A stretch of 64,000 nt of DNA from Gammaproteobacteria bacterium (lineage in GTDB: Bacteria; Pseudomonadota; Gammaproteobacteria; Arenicellales; JAANXG01): positions 95,006 through 159,005 of the forward strand of contig JAHEKE010000002.1 of assembly GCA_024638505.1 (NCBI GenBank), given 5' to 3'. The position numbers and the translations under genes are program-made. Below are positions 38,416 through 48,291 of this stretch, one piece after another (positions within the stretch are counted from its first letter, which is position 1; every line of letters begins with the position of its first letter). Below the pieces are notes generated by a model. That model saw nothing but the letters and a program-made list of their open reading frames with translations, made no database searches and was not told the origin of the DNA.

Positions 38416-39118
38416 GTCGCTGCTGTTCGAGTAATTTCTGTGTACCCTGCTTTCCAAGTTCCAGCATGGCCATCAGCTGTTCACTAGTAAACGGTTCAGT
38501 TTCTGCCGTCCCCTGCACTTCAATGAAACGACTAGCATCGTTCATGACGATGTTCATATCCGTCTCGGCTTGACTATCTTCGGCATAGTCCAGGTCTAGC
38601 ACAGCCTGCCCCCTGAAGATTCCCACTGAGATAGATGCGACCTGACCGAGTAAAGGAGCTGTTGAAATCTTCCCTGCCTGCTGCATCCAGGCAACGGCTT
38701 CCGCCAAGGCAACGTAGCCGCCAGTGATGGCGGCTGTGCGCGTGCCGCCATCAGCCTGAATAACGTCACAGTCAACGGTGACTGTGTAAGCGGGTATCAT
38801 TTTCAAATCTATCACCGCTCGTAAAGAGCGTCCGATCAAACGCTGAATTTCCTGCGTTCGCCCCGATTGCTTGCCCCTGATCGCCTCGCGAACGTTGCGC
38901 GTGTTGGTGGAGCGCGGCAACATGCTGTATTCGGCGGTCACCCACCCCTGCTCCTGCCCGCGTAAAAAAGCGGGTAACCTCTCTTCTACGGTTGCTGTGC
39001 AAAGTACTTTTGTGTCACCGAATTCGACCAGCACAGACCCTTCGGCGTGTTTGGTGAATTGCCGCGTGATTCGGATTGTGCGCAGCTCGTCGACAGCTCT
39101 ACCGCTGGGTCGCGTCAT
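38399..39118 (-). CDS. rph: Ribonuclease PH
   Basis: This 239-residue phosphorolytic exoribonuclease trims tRNA 3' ends. Diagnostic segments are [15 protein letters not shown] at the N terminus, [18 protein letters not shown] and [18 protein letters not shown]. In gammaproteobacteria rph normally sits divergent from yicC; here the kinase and phosphatase genes are inserted between them. Confidence 0.96.
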   Translation of the reverse strand: MTRPSGRAVDELRTIRITRQFTKHAEGSVLVEFGDTKVLCTATVEERLPAFLRGQEQGWVTAEYSMLPRSTNTRNVREAIRGKQSGRTQEIQRLIGRSLRAVIDLKMIPAYTVTVDCDVIQADGGTRTAAITGGYVALAEAVAWMQQAGKISTAPLLGQVASISVGIFRGQAVLDLDYAEDSQAETDMNIVMNDASRFIEVQGTAETEPFTSEQLMAMLELGKQGTQKLLEQQRHVLPK

Positions 39119-39181
39119 TGGGGGTTGGTGGCTATCTGTAACTAAAACGGAACAAAGGTCGCGATTTTCCGGGTGATTGCG

Positions 39182-40135
39182 TCACCTACTCTTTCGCTTG
39201 CGTCGCAATTCATGGGTAGTGTCGAGCTCATTTACCAGAGATTCGATTTCCTCAATGACCGAGTTGAATTCTTCGTTGAGATCAGTGTCACTTGTGCTGG
39301 GTGCGGTCGGCACGGTAACTTTTTCCATAGCATAGTGCCACAGCCTGTCAGCGATCGGTTCAGATGAAGATGCGGGCAACAGCGGTCTCTCCTCGGTGGG
39401 TTCATCTTCCCAGCGGAACAGCAGTGCAGTCATGTTATCACAATCACTGCGAAAGAAGCGGCGCGCATGAGACATCATATAATCTATGGAGTCATCTATT
39501 GATTCGTAAGTTACAGACTTAGCCAATTTCTTCTCATTGAAGGCGCGCCATATTCCATCAGTACAGAGCAGGATCGTATCCTCGGGGCTTAAGTGCGTCT
39601 CCGCACCCAGCGTGACTACCGGCCTGCGCGTACCGCCCAAGCATCTGAACAGCTGGCCACTGCCGAGACGTTGAAACTGTTCGTCCACAGCGCCGTTCTG
39701 GTGCATATGATCCGTTGTAGAATGGTCAATAGTGCGGACGAGAAGCTCATCTCCACTGAACAAGTACAGCCGGCTGTCACCGACATGACCCCAGTAGGCG
39801 TAGCCATTTTGCACCAAGCAGGCAACGCAGGTTGTGCGCGGTTCGCTCGGATTGAATCCCCTCAATCTCGCTTCTTTGATAACCAGGGAATGGGCATAGT
39901 TCATGGATAACGCGATAAAGGCGGGCGGATCGTCGATGATCGACTCACCCTGTTCCTCAAAAGACCGGAGCAAGCTATCGACCACGGTTTGCGCAGCCAG
40001 CTCCCCGCCGGCATATCCGCCCAGCCCGTCAGCTATAACCATAAACACCCCATTTTTATTTTCACTGTAGGCGACGCGATCCTGGTTTGTTTCGCGAGTA
40101 CCGATCCTTGATTCAAGAGTGATTGAATAGCGCAT
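39182..40135 (-). CDS. PP2C-family serine/threonine protein phosphatase
   Basis: This 317-residue protein has all metal-binding PP2C motifs: NQDR near the N terminus, ADGLGGYAGGE, GHVGDSRLY, LCTDGIW and DCDNMTALL. An acidic, probably flexible tail of about 70 residues follows the domain. It should reverse the action of the adjacent kinase. Its ATG overlaps the kinase stop codon by one base (TAATG at 40133-40137), showing tight co-translation. Confidence 0.93.
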   Translation of the reverse strand: MRYSITLESRIGTRETNQDRVAYSENKNGVFMVIADGLGGYAGGELAAQTVVDSLLRSFEEQGESIIDDPPAFIALSMNYAHSLVIKEARLRGFNPSEPRTTCVACLVQNGYAYWGHVGDSRLYLFSGDELLVRTIDHSTTDHMHQNGAVDEQFQRLGSGQLFRCLGGTRRPVVTLGAETHLSPEDTILLCTDGIWRAFNEKKLAKSVTYESIDDSIDYMMSHARRFFRSDCDNMTALLFRWEDEPTEERPLLPASSSEPIADRLWHYAMEKVTVPTAPSTSDTDLNEEFNSVIEEIESLVNELDTTHELRRKRKSR

Positions 40136-41046
40136 TATCCAAACCAACGTCTGGGAGGCTCGGCCTCCGCGGTGTTTCGCCCACTGGTAAGCGCATCCAG
40201 AAACGCGTCTGCGTTCGGTGGACGACGCTCGTGGTCGAGTTCAGATGCCCAATCGATTGCCTGCAACAGCTCTTTGCTGTACTTACGGGAGTGAGATTTG
40301 CACAGGGGCACCAAATTGTCACGCTGTAATCTTTCGGTGGAAGGTATGGGCGCTTTACCAGTTATGCAGAAGCGCATGGTCATGCTCAGTGAATAGATAT
40401 CTGACCACGGCCCCATTATGCCGGATTCATACTGCTCGGGCGGAGCAAACCCGTGGGTCAGCGTCTGCACTCCCTTGTATCGCGTTCCTGGCTTGATCTG
40501 CTGCACCGCCCCGAAATCCAATAGCAGCGGCGTACCCGAGGCACGCAGCAGGATATTGGCCGGTTTAATGTCGAGGTGAAGAAAGTCATAGGTGTGCAGT
40601 TCTTTCAGCCCGCCCAGCACAGGTGGAAACACCGACAGCAGAAATTTTTCACTCAGTCTGCCTCTTGACCGCTTAATGAACCATCTAAGATCCCGGCCCT
40701 GCTCGAAATCCATGACCATAAACACCGTGTCATTTGCCCGGAAGAAATTCGATACGTTCACAATGTTGGGATGTTTCAGTTTAGATAGTGCCATGCCTTC
40801 GGCGAAAAAACGTTTTAATCCGGCTTGAAACGAAGATTTGCCATCTTCCGATACAGGATAAATACGCCCGCCTGGCATGCGTCTAACCAGCTCATGTGGG
40901 AAGTATTCCTTGATTACGACCTTTACTTTGGTCCTGATATGATAGGCTAGATAGACGAAACTGAAACCGCCTCCTCCTATCAGCCGCTCGATGCGATAGC
41001 CGTCAAGGATGTAGCCTCGGCTCAGGGCTTGTTCTCTATCGGGCAT
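40135..41046 (-). CDS. Serine/threonine protein kinase
   Basis: This 303-residue cytosolic kinase has a glycine-rich loop IGGGGFSFVY, catalytic lysine Lys46 in VVIKEYF, catalytic loop HLDIKPANILL (His157-Leu-Asp159), DFG at 177-179 and an APPEQ activation segment. The Arg before the catalytic Asp is Leu, so it is a non-RD kinase. There is no membrane helix or PASTA domain. It heads the operon and diverges from yicC. Substrates are unknown. Confidence 0.92.
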   Translation of the reverse strand: MPDREQALSRGYILDGYRIERLIGGGGFSFVYLAYHIRTKVKVVIKEYFPHELVRRMPGGRIYPVSEDGKSSFQAGLKRFFAEGMALSKLKHPNIVNVSNFFRANDTVFMVMDFEQGRDLRWFIKRSRGRLSEKFLLSVFPPVLGGLKELHTYDFLHLDIKPANILLRASGTPLLLDFGAVQQIKPGTRYKGVQTLTHGFAPPEQYESGIMGPWSDIYSLSMTMRFCITGKAPIPSTERLQRDNLVPLCKSHSRKYSKELLQAIDWASELDHERRPPNADAFLDALTSGRNTAEAEPPRRWFG

Positions 41047-41123
41047 GATTGCTATGGGTCCTGGTTATACGTAAACAATTAGGTTCGCTAAGTAACAGTT
41101 TAATCAAAAAACAGTGTTTTGAT

Positions 41124-41990
41124 ATGGCTTGCAGCATGACCGCGTTTTCCCGATCATCGGATCAAACCCGATGGGGGGAGATTACGTGCGAACTTCGATC
41201 GGTTAATCACCGCTATTTAGAGATCAATCCGCGTCTTGCCGATGAGGTCAAAAGCCTTGAACCGCGTATAAGAGACATCATTTCTCAACATCTGAAGCGG
41301 GGACGCATTGATTGTACCATTCGTCTGCAGCAGGAAGACGTCTGGACCGAGGATATCGCGGTAAACGCTGCGCTTGTCAGTAAACTCGTACATATTTCGG
41401 AGCAGATAAGGTCACAATCTGTCGACCTGCAGCCCCTACGGGTAGTAGATGTGCTCAGATGGCCCGGAGTAGTTCAAGCTGAGCAGCTGGATGAAGATCA
41501 AATTGGTACGGCGGCCATGAACTGTTTAAAGAACAGTATTGGTCAGTTAATAGATATCCGCAAGCGTGAGGGCGACCGTTTGCTGCAATTTGTAAAACTC
41601 AGGCTGCAGCAGGCGCAAGAAATCGTAACCGGATTAAAGAAATCCGTCCCAGACTGGCAGCAGCTTTTTCGGCAACGCATTGAGAAGCGGTTGGCAGAGG
41701 CCCGGGCAGACCTGGATCCGACGCGGGTAGAGCAGGAGCTGTTTATTTACATTCAAAAAGCAGATGTATCTGAAGAGATAGAACGGCTGGAGGTGCACCT
41801 GGAAGAAGTATTTAATGTGCTCGCGCAAAACCAGCCTATCGGCAGGCGTTTGGACTTCCTAATGCAGGAACTGAATCGGGAGGCCAACACGCTGGGCTCC
41901 AAGTCTATAGACAGTCGGCTCACGCAGTCCTCCGTTGAGCTTAAAGTACTTATCGAACAGATGCGTGAACAGGTGCAGAATCTGGAATAA
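41124..41990 (+). CDS. yicC: YicC-family endoribonuclease
   Basis: This 288-residue protein has the YicC N-terminal signature SMTAFSRSS and ELRSVNHRYLEINPRL, and the C-terminal QELNREANTLGSKS. YicC proteins are now described as a class of endoribonuclease and can adapt sRNA decay. The ATG at 41124 is chosen because the family begins near MACSMTAFSR; codons further upstream run into the divergent kinase start. Confidence 0.93.
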   Translation: MACSMTAFSRSSDQTRWGEITCELRSVNHRYLEINPRLADEVKSLEPRIRDIISQHLKRGRIDCTIRLQQEDVWTEDIAVNAALVSKLVHISEQIRSQSVDLQPLRVVDVLRWPGVVQAEQLDEDQIGTAAMNCLKNSIGQLIDIRKREGDRLLQFVKLRLQQAQEIVTGLKKSVPDWQQLFRQRIEKRLAEARADLDPTRVEQELFIYIQKADVSEEIERLEVHLEEVFNVLAQNQPIGRRLDFLMQELNREANTLGSKSIDSRLTQSSVELKVLIEQMREQVQNLE

Positions 41991-42099
41991 AGGCATCGCT
42001 TCCGTTCCTGCCTGCCACTCCAGCAGCTTCGCGCAGGCTCGGTATTACTCAGTGCTCCGACTATAAGCATGTCCATGTATGCTGTGTGCGCGCGAACAT

Positions 42100-42113
42100 T
42101 TGATCTAGATCAA
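42100..42113. promoter_or_regulatory. Perfect FNR/Anr-type box
   Basis: TTGAT-CTAG-ATCAA is an exact match to the FNR/Anr consensus TTGAT-N4-ATCAA. Its centre lies about 49 bases before the ATG at 42156 and fits a class II promoter starting near 42148. It lies in a 457-base stretch between yicC and the AAA ATPase that has no other clear gene. Confidence 0.65.
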
Positions 42114-42155
42114 CCCCAAAATTATGGAAACCTGGCATTGTCATCGGCATGACAG

Positions 42156-42374
42156 ATGAAAGAATCATGCAACAATTGCACCCGGGAAGATTTTTTCGCA
42201 ACTGGCGGGAGTGGAGCCGGCTGGATAGAGATTGCCCCTGGCGTAGAGCGCTTCCATCGCACAGCGCTACCGTTTGCACAGGACGTAGCTCTGCTTACAA
42301 TGCTTACAAACCTTCCAAACCATTGCCATAGACAGATTGAGGAAGAACAGGCTCAGCCGAGTGCCTGCGGATAG
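42156..42374 (+). CDS. Cys-rich small ORF downstream of the FNR box
   Basis: This 72-residue frame begins MKESCNNCTRED and contains a CxxC at residues 5-8, an NHCH segment near residue 56 and a terminal SACG, a spacing that could bind a metal. I do not recognise a family. There is no good ribosome-binding site, and a second overlapping frame starts at 42149. Support comes mainly from the perfect FNR box upstream. Confidence 0.35.
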   Translation: MKESCNNCTREDFFATGGSGAGWIEIAPGVERFHRTALPFAQDVALLTMLTNLPNHCHRQIEEEQAQPSACG

Positions 42375-42447
42375 ACCGCGCCACTAAATCGGCATTAGGC
42401 TGGCGTCATCCTCGCCACGGCAGATGCGGAGCACACCAACTCCCTTG

Positions 42448-43920
42448 CTAGTGGGCGGGTACGGTTCGGTTTCTCGCCCACTCCCGCAAATAATCAATGC
42501 GTTCCCGCATTATCACGGAGAGTGGGCGGGTCTGCTGCAATTCCTGTAGCAGGACATCTTGGTTGACCTCAGCCTGCTGCGCGTGCGCTGAATAATGAGC
42601 TGCAACCACCGCCTGCTCGATCTCAGCTCCAGAAAAACCTGGGGTGTGTTGGGCAAGTTTGGACAGATTCAGACCTTTTATGTCGATTCCGCGTTTGCTG
42701 AGATGGATGTCAAAGATCAGTTTACGCGTTGCGGCATCGGGTAAATCGACGAAAAAAATTTCATCTAGTCTGCCCTTACGCACCAGTTCGGGAGGCAGCA
42801 TCTCGATGTCGTTCGCCGTGGCCACGACGAAAACAGCGGCGGAGTTTTCCGCCATCCAGGTGAGCAATGTAGCAAGCACTCGCTGCGATGGCCCACTGTC
42901 ATTGTCGCTGCCGCCTATTCCCTTTTCAATCTCATCGATCCACAGCACGCAGGGAGACATGATTTGAGCAGTTTTCAACGCCTGCCGCAGATTGCGCTCG
43001 GTCTCGCCGTAATATTTATTGAACAAGGTGCCAAAATCCAGACGCAGCAGCGGTACGCCCCACAGGCCGGCGACCGCCTTGGCAGCCAGACTTTTGCCAC
43101 ATCCCTGCACGCCGAGCAGCAGGATGCCTTTGGGCACATCAAGCGGGCTGTTGTCGTCAAGAAACGCTTCTTTCCTTCGCTTCAGCCACTGTTTCAGACG
43201 CTCAAGTCCACCTACGTTGGAAAATTTTTCCGTCTTGAATTCATAGTGAACCACCCCATCCCGATTAAGCAGCTCATATTTCGCCCGCATCATTCTGGAT
43301 AGATCGTCCTCGCCAATTACGCCGTCATCAAAAATAGCTTTGTGCGCAAGGCGCCTGACTTCAGACGAGGTCAATCCTGTAAGGTTGGTAACCAGGTGCT
43401 CCAGCGCAGCAGGGGTCGCTTTAACCTTTTTTCCCGCGTTGTCCTGCGACCACTTACTTGCCACCTCACTAATAATTCGTCGCAGCGCTGATTTGTCTGG
43501 CAGGCTGAGGTCGAACTCAGCGGAAAAAACCTGCAATTCGGCGGGAACCTGAAAATCATGACTGATAAACACCAGCGTCTTATGCTGCTGCTCATATTGC
43601 ATGGCTATATCCTTGATTAGACGCACGTTAACCGGCGTAGCCAGGTAGGGATGAAAATCCAGCAGCACATAAATACCAGGCTGCGACGATGACTTAACGT
43701 GTCCCAACACATCTTCTGGCTTACTGTTTATTCGTTGGGGGGTATATCCCGGCTCGAGTCGGAGCAGTCCTTCGGTAACGGTCCACTGAAAAATCGGCAG
43801 ACCAATACGAGCTTGCAGAGATTTTATTAAATTGACCGCGCGCCGCTCTTCATGTGTTTTGATCGCAATAATGGGAATGTGCGAGCTTATGAGCAGCGCC
43901 AGGTCGTGTTTATCATTCAT
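42448..43920 (-). CDS. AAA-family ATPase, Ycf46-like
   Basis: This 490-residue protein has a non-AAA N-terminal region (about residues 1-240) and a C-terminal AAA module with Walker A GVQGCGKS, Walker B LWIDEIEKG, sensor 1 ATAND and arginine fingers in RKGRLDEIF. The closest pattern is the Ycf46 family known from plastids and cyanobacteria and common in proteobacteria. Its target is unknown. It reads away from the RRM gene. Confidence 0.88.
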   Translation of the reverse strand: MNDKHDLALLISSHIPIIAIKTHEERRAVNLIKSLQARIGLPIFQWTVTEGLLRLEPGYTPQRINSKPEDVLGHVKSSSQPGIYVLLDFHPYLATPVNVRLIKDIAMQYEQQHKTLVFISHDFQVPAELQVFSAEFDLSLPDKSALRRIISEVASKWSQDNAGKKVKATPAALEHLVTNLTGLTSSEVRRLAHKAIFDDGVIGEDDLSRMMRAKYELLNRDGVVHYEFKTEKFSNVGGLERLKQWLKRRKEAFLDDNSPLDVPKGILLLGVQGCGKSLAAKAVAGLWGVPLLRLDFGTLFNKYYGETERNLRQALKTAQIMSPCVLWIDEIEKGIGGSDNDSGPSQRVLATLLTWMAENSAAVFVVATANDIEMLPPELVRKGRLDEIFFVDLPDAATRKLIFDIHLSKRGIDIKGLNLSKLAQHTPGFSGAEIEQAVVAAHYSAHAQQAEVNQDVLLQELQQTRPLSVIMRERIDYLREWARNRTVPAH

Positions 43921-44129
43921 GCTTCAGACCAGCGGCGCTAAACCGTATCAGGGCAACGACGCTGAGTGAGGTCCAGATGCTAGGTGGAGCCTGCTTCATC
44001 CACCCTGCTTTCGCTTTCATGTTCCTTTTTGGCGAACGTCTCGCGCGGCCACCAGTTAACTTTGTTCAGCCCTATACAGCGGGCATTGCGGGACCTTCAG
44101 CTGCCAGGCAGTTTCGCCGTCCAGCAAGA

Positions 44130-44399
44130 TCAATACCGGCGCCGGTGACGGCTTTTATCACGCGGTTGCGCCTGATTAAGTTTGAGTTTCCTTCCTTTGA
44201 AATTAGTTTCGTTTAATCCTTTAATAGCGGCGTCTGCCGCACTGTTATCGCTCATTTCGATGAAGCCGAAGCCTTTAGATTGTCCCGTATGCCTGTCTTT
44301 TATCAGTTGAATACTGTCTGCGGTGCCAAACGGAGTCATCAGTTCCTCAATTTCCTGTTCCGTTGTGCTGTAACTTAAATTACCGATATAAAGTTTCAT
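44130..44399 (-). CDS. RRM-domain RNA-binding protein
   Basis: This 89-residue single-RRM protein has RNP2 (KLYIGNLSY) at the N terminus and RNP1 (SKGFGFIEM) near residues 40-48. A basic tail (SRHRRRY) follows. Such small glycine-poor RRM proteins are often cold-inducible. The ATG at 44399 starts directly at RNP2. The 327 bases upstream, shared with divergent gmk, hold no other gene I can support. Confidence 0.9.
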   Translation of the reverse strand: MKLYIGNLSYSTTEQEIEELMTPFGTADSIQLIKDRHTGQSKGFGFIEMSDNSAADAAIKGLNETNFKGRKLKLNQAQPRDKSRHRRRY

Positions 44400-44630
44400 T
44401 AGCTGATTCTCTAGTGTGAGCACTGATCATACCGCACAAGTCAAGCCAAAGCTTAGTGCGGGTGGCCAGGGATTGCGATTGGTATTGCGTATGATTGTAC
44501 ATACCATCGCCGCCAGCCGTTGTCCGAAGCGGCTGTGCTGGGCACGTATCGTCATGGTTGTGATGAACACCCCGCTGCTGCGGCACCCGCGACCATTACG
44601 CGTAATGCTATGAGCGACTTGTGTCCGGGG

Positions 44631-44639
44631 TGATATAAT
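44631..44639 (+). promoter_or_regulatory. Extended -10 promoter element for gmk-rpoZ-spoT
   Basis: TGATATAAT is a perfect extended -10 (TGn plus TATAAT at 44634-44639). The -35 region is weak, as is common with extended -10 promoters. Transcription would begin about 80 bases before gmk. Confidence 0.6.
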
Positions 44640-44726
44640 TCCCATCACGCACGGTTTACGTGTTTTGCTTAAGATATTATTTTTACGCCACTTCGGTCTT
44701 CCACGCCTAAAGGTATCGTCTTTGTC

Positions 44727-45314
44727 ATGTCTCATGGGCAGCTTTTTATTATTTCTGCGCCTTCAGGCGCAGGTAAAACGACGCTGGCTAAGCGTTTGAT
44801 AAGTGAAATGGACGGCACCGTGCTGGCTGTATCTCATACGACCCGACCGATTCGACAGGGTGAGGCGCACGGCGTGGACTATTTCTTTATCGATCGTGAG
44901 AAGTTTGAGAATATGGCGGCCGCCGGTGAGTTTGTCGAGTATGCGGAGGTATTTGGCAATCTGTACGGGACTTCATGGAGCGAACTGGATAAGCTGTTGA
45001 CTGCAGGGAAAAATGTGCTGCTTGATATTGATTGGCAAGGGGCTCGAAAAGTCCGCCGACAAATGCCTGAAGTGCAGAGCATTTTCATTCTTCCACCTTC
45101 GCGCAAGGAGCTGGAAAGACGATTGCGCGAGCGGGCACAGGACTCCGATGCGGTTATCTTGAACCGGATGCGGGAAGCGGAGGATGAAATGAGTCACCGC
45201 GGCGAATACAATTATGTGGTAGTGAATGATAATCTCGATCTGGCGCTGACGGATCTGAAATCCATCCTCTCCGGACATATTGAAAACCTGAGACGGGCTA
45301 CAATAAGTATATAG
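44727..45314 (+). CDS. gmk: Guanylate kinase
   Basis: This 195-residue enzyme phosphorylates GMP to GDP. The P-loop SAPSGAGKTTL lies at residues 9-19, SHTTRPIRQGE binds GMP and the LLDIDWQGAR segment is characteristic. It is slightly shorter than E. coli Gmk but complete. It is followed by rpoZ and spoT, linking GMP supply to (p)ppGpp metabolism. Confidence 0.96.
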   Translation: MSHGQLFIISAPSGAGKTTLAKRLISEMDGTVLAVSHTTRPIRQGEAHGVDYFFIDREKFENMAAAGEFVEYAEVFGNLYGTSWSELDKLLTAGKNVLLDIDWQGARKVRRQMPEVQSIFILPPSRKELERRLRERAQDSDAVILNRMREAEDEMSHRGEYNYVVVNDNLDLALTDLKSILSGHIENLRRATISI

Positions 45315-45352
45315 CTTTGAACATAACGTACGAATACATATAGGGGTACCAA

Positions 45353-45649
45353 ATGGCAAGAATTACTGTAGAAGATTGTCTGCAAAACGTTGATAACCGT
45401 TTCCAACTGGTGTTGGTGGCAACCAAGCGGGCGCGTCAACTTTTTGATGGAGCAGAGCCTTTGGTGCAGGTTGATAACGACAAGAATACCGTGGTGGCGC
45501 TGCGTGAGATCGCTGAGGGTTTGATTGATAAGTCGATTCTCGAGGAGCAGCCCCAGCTTGAACTAGATGAACTCGAATCCCTGACCGGGGATGCGGAGGA
45601 GGCCGAGGGGGATGCAGATACCAGCCCTTCGGAGGAAACGACCGCGTAG
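45353..45649 (+). CDS. rpoZ: RNA polymerase omega subunit
   Basis: This 98-residue protein has the RpoZ core [27 protein letters not shown] and [10 protein letters not shown]. Omega stabilises the beta' subunit and forms one (p)ppGpp site. The C-terminal tail is acidic. Its last codons overlap the likely spoT start in another frame. Confidence 0.95.
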   Translation: MARITVEDCLQNVDNRFQLVLVATKRARQLFDGAEPLVQVDNDKNTVVALREIAEGLIDKSILEEQPQLELDELESLTGDAEEAEGDADTSPSEETTA

Positions 45650-47801
45650 CCTGGCTCAGCGGCTATCGCCTACCGCTCCAGCCAAGCCAGCGCATGCGCT
45701 GTGTGATGTACTAAAACAGTACCTCGACGACGATGCTGTTGGCGAGGTGTACAAGGCGTACCTATTTGGCGCGCAGGCCCACGCTGGACAGCATCGCCGC
45801 AGCGGCGAGCCGTATATCCACCACCCGGTCGCGGTCGCTGAAATTCTCACCGATTTAAAACTGGATAGCCGCAGTATAATTGCAGCTATCCTGCACGATG
45901 TTATCGAAGATACTCCTACAGCAAAAGATGAAATAGAGAAAGAATTCGGCCATGAGGTCGCCCTGCTGGTTGATGGTGTCAGCAAGATCGGCCAGATAGA
46001 GTTTGAGAGCAAGGAGCATGCGGAAGCGGAAAACTTCCGCAAAATGCTAATGGCTATGTCTAAGGACATACGGGTCATTCTGATTAAGTTGGCGGACCGC
46101 TTGCATAACATGCGCACGCTGGATGCACTGCCCTTATCCAAACGTCGCAGAGTGGCCCGGCAAACCATGGATATCTATGCCCCCATTGCCAACCGCCTGG
46201 GTTTGTACCAGTGGAGCAGAGAGTTGCAAGATTTAAGCTTTAAGAATCTCTATCCAAACCGCTACCGGGCCATTGAGGCCGGCATCAAAAAAAGGCAGGG
46301 CAATAGAAAGTCGGTGGTGAAGAAACTGCAGTCAGCTATTGAGGCTGAACTGCGCAGTTCCGGCGTGGAGGCGGAGGTTTTAGGCCGAAAAAAGAACGTT
46401 TACAGCATCTATAAAAAGATGGTGCAAAAACGGAAATCGTTTGAGGAACTGCAGGATATCTATGGGTTTCGCATTATCGTTGGCACCATGGACGACTGTT
46501 ATCGGGTCCTGGGCGTGATTCACAACTTGTACAAGCCCATACCCGGGCGTTTTCGCGATTACATCGCCATTCCCAAAGCCAATGGATATCAATCCCTTCA
46601 TACCGTGGTGTTTGGTGCTTTTGGTGAGTCACTCGAAGTCCAGATTCGCACTTTAGATATGAACCGAATCGCCGAAGCGGGTATTGCGGCGCACTGGATT
46701 TATAAATCAGAAACCATGAGCGGCGTGAAGGCTCAGGAGCTGGCACGACAGTGGCTGCTCGACCTACTGGACACGCAAAAGCAAAGCGGAAACCCCAGCG
46801 AGTTTCTTGAGCACTTAAAGATTGATCTGTTTCCGGACGAGGTTTACGTTTTTACTCATCACGGTGATATTAAGAAGCTGCCGCGGGGCGCTACCGCCCT
46901 CGATTTCGCCTACGCGGTGCATACCGACATAGGCAATCAGTGCGCCGGGGTGAGGGTAAACAGAGAGCTTGTTTCTTTGCCTACGGTGCTTAACAACGGC
47001 GATCACGTCGAAGTTATCACCTCACATTCCTCTAGACCGACGGCGTCATGGTTAAATTATGCTGTCACTGGTAAGGCAAGGGCATCAATAAGGCACTACT
47101 TAAAAAAGCAGCAGGGTCATGAAGCGGTTAAGTTGGGTAAGCGTCTGTTGGGTCATGCCATTAAAAGCAGCCCTTTTCGTCGTATCCGTCTGACCAATCA
47201 GATAAAAAAAGACGTGCTCAACGATCTCGGCTTGGACAGCTGGGATAAATTGCTGGAAGACCTGGGCTCTGGAAAACGTTTACCGGCCATGGTGGCGAAT
47301 CAGGTTGCAGCAAAAAGAAAGAAAAAAAAGGATGACGACGTATCAAGCGCCAGCGCGACGCCGTTCGCCATCGATGGTGCAGAGGGCATGCTCCTTACGT
47401 TTGCCCGCTGCTGCAGTCCTATACCGGGGGATAACATAGTAGGGTTTCTAAGCGCTGGACGAGGTATTGTCGTACACACGTTTGACTGTAGAAACATCGC
47501 TGAATATCGAAAGCATCCAGACAAATGGGTTCATGTGAATTGGGCTGACCGGGTGCAGCGTAATTTCCCGGTGAATGTCCGCGTTGATACGGAAAACAAG
47601 CGGGGCGTATTGGCCAATATCGCCACTGCCATCGCTGAGCAGGGTTCAAACATCAACTACGTCAACGTCGAAGAGCGAGATGGCCAAATTTCGACCATAC
47701 GATTCACCATCGAGGTCAAAGACCGGATTAATTTAGCCCATATCATTAAGAACATCCGCAATATACCCAATGTATTTCGTGTGGCCCGAGCGAAAGGCTG
47801 A
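45612..47801 (+). CDS. spoT: Bifunctional (p)ppGpp synthetase/hydrolase SpoT
   Basis: This 729-residue Rel/Spo homologue has an N-terminal HD hydrolase domain ([18 protein letters not shown]), a synthetase domain ([27 protein letters not shown]), then TGS, zinc-finger ([10 protein letters not shown]) and ACT domains. The synthetase motif is RFRD (313-316), close to the RxKD of bifunctional enzymes and unlike the ExDD of RelA. The start is uncertain: no start codon follows the rpoZ stop before the domain, so translation must begin inside rpoZ, at 45612 (GAGG upstream) or 45591. Confidence 0.93.
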   Translation: MQIPALRRKRPRSLAQRLSPTAPAKPAHALCDVLKQYLDDDAVGEVYKAYLFGAQAHAGQHRRSGEPYIHHPVAVAEILTDLKLDSRSIIAAILHDVIEDTPTAKDEIEKEFGHEVALLVDGVSKIGQIEFESKEHAEAENFRKMLMAMSKDIRVILIKLADRLHNMRTLDALPLSKRRRVARQTMDIYAPIANRLGLYQWSRELQDLSFKNLYPNRYRAIEAGIKKRQGNRKSVVKKLQSAIEAELRSSGVEAEVLGRKKNVYSIYKKMVQKRKSFEELQDIYGFRIIVGTMDDCYRVLGVIHNLYKPIPGRFRDYIAIPKANGYQSLHTVVFGAFGESLEVQIRTLDMNRIAEAGIAAHWIYKSETMSGVKAQELARQWLLDLLDTQKQSGNPSEFLEHLKIDLFPDEVYVFTHHGDIKKLPRGATALDFAYAVHTDIGNQCAGVRVNRELVSLPTVLNNGDHVEVITSHSSRPTASWLNYAVTGKARASIRHYLKKQQGHEAVKLGKRLLGHAIKSSPFRRIRLTNQIKKDVLNDLGLDSWDKLLEDLGSGKRLPAMVANQVAAKRKKKKDDDVSSASATPFAIDGAEGMLLTFARCCSPIPGDNIVGFLSAGRGIVVHTFDCRNIAEYRKHPDKWVHVNWADRVQRNFPVNVRVDTENKRGVLANIATAIAEQGSNINYVNVEERDGQISTIRFTIEVKDRINLAHIIKNIRNIPNVFRVARAKG

Positions 47802-47877
47802 CTAACACTTTAAGCTGAGAAACGTCGGTGCAGGATCAATATCCGTACCAATACAACCCCAAAGCCTAGGAGTGATC

Positions 47878-48267
47878 ATGACGGAAAAGACCATCGTTGT
47901 TACAGCTAATGCACCTGCCGCTATCGGTACATACTCGCAGGCGGTTAGGAGCGGCAGCACCGTTTACGTCTCCGGACAAATCCCACTGCATCCCGAGTCT
48001 ATGGCTCTGGTAGGGGATGCTTTTTCTGATCAGTGCGAAAGAGTATTCAGCAACCTGCAGGCGGTTGCCGAGGCGGCGGGCGGTTCACTGACAGATGTCG
48101 TAAAGATGACCATTTATCTCACCGATCTTGGCAATTTTGCAGCGGTAAACGAGATCATGGCGCGTTTCTTCAGCGAACCCTATCCCGCCAGGGCGGCGGT
48201 TGAGGTTTCCGCCCTGCCTAAAGGTGCTCAAATCGAAGTGGACGCCATTATGACCCTTGACGGGTGA
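47878..48267 (+). CDS. ridA: RidA-family reactive intermediate deaminase
   Basis: This 129-residue protein deaminates reactive enamines and imines from PLP enzymes. The family segments AIGTYSQAVRSG, VSGQIPLHPES, and RAAVEVSALPKGAQIEVDA are present, the last with the substrate-binding arginine. AGGAG just before the ATG at 47878 decides this start over the GTG at 47872. Confidence 0.95.
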   Translation: MTEKTIVVTANAPAAIGTYSQAVRSGSTVYVSGQIPLHPESMALVGDAFSDQCERVFSNLQAVAEAAGGSLTDVVKMTIYLTDLGNFAAVNEIMARFFSEPYPARAAVEVSALPKGAQIEVDAIMTLDG

Positions 48268-48291
48268 GCAGAACGTTTAACTTATCCGGGA

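Noticed and set aside
43977-44216. 79-codon forward ORF overlapping the RRM gene
   Set aside because: It is mostly antisense to the RRM gene and has no domain.
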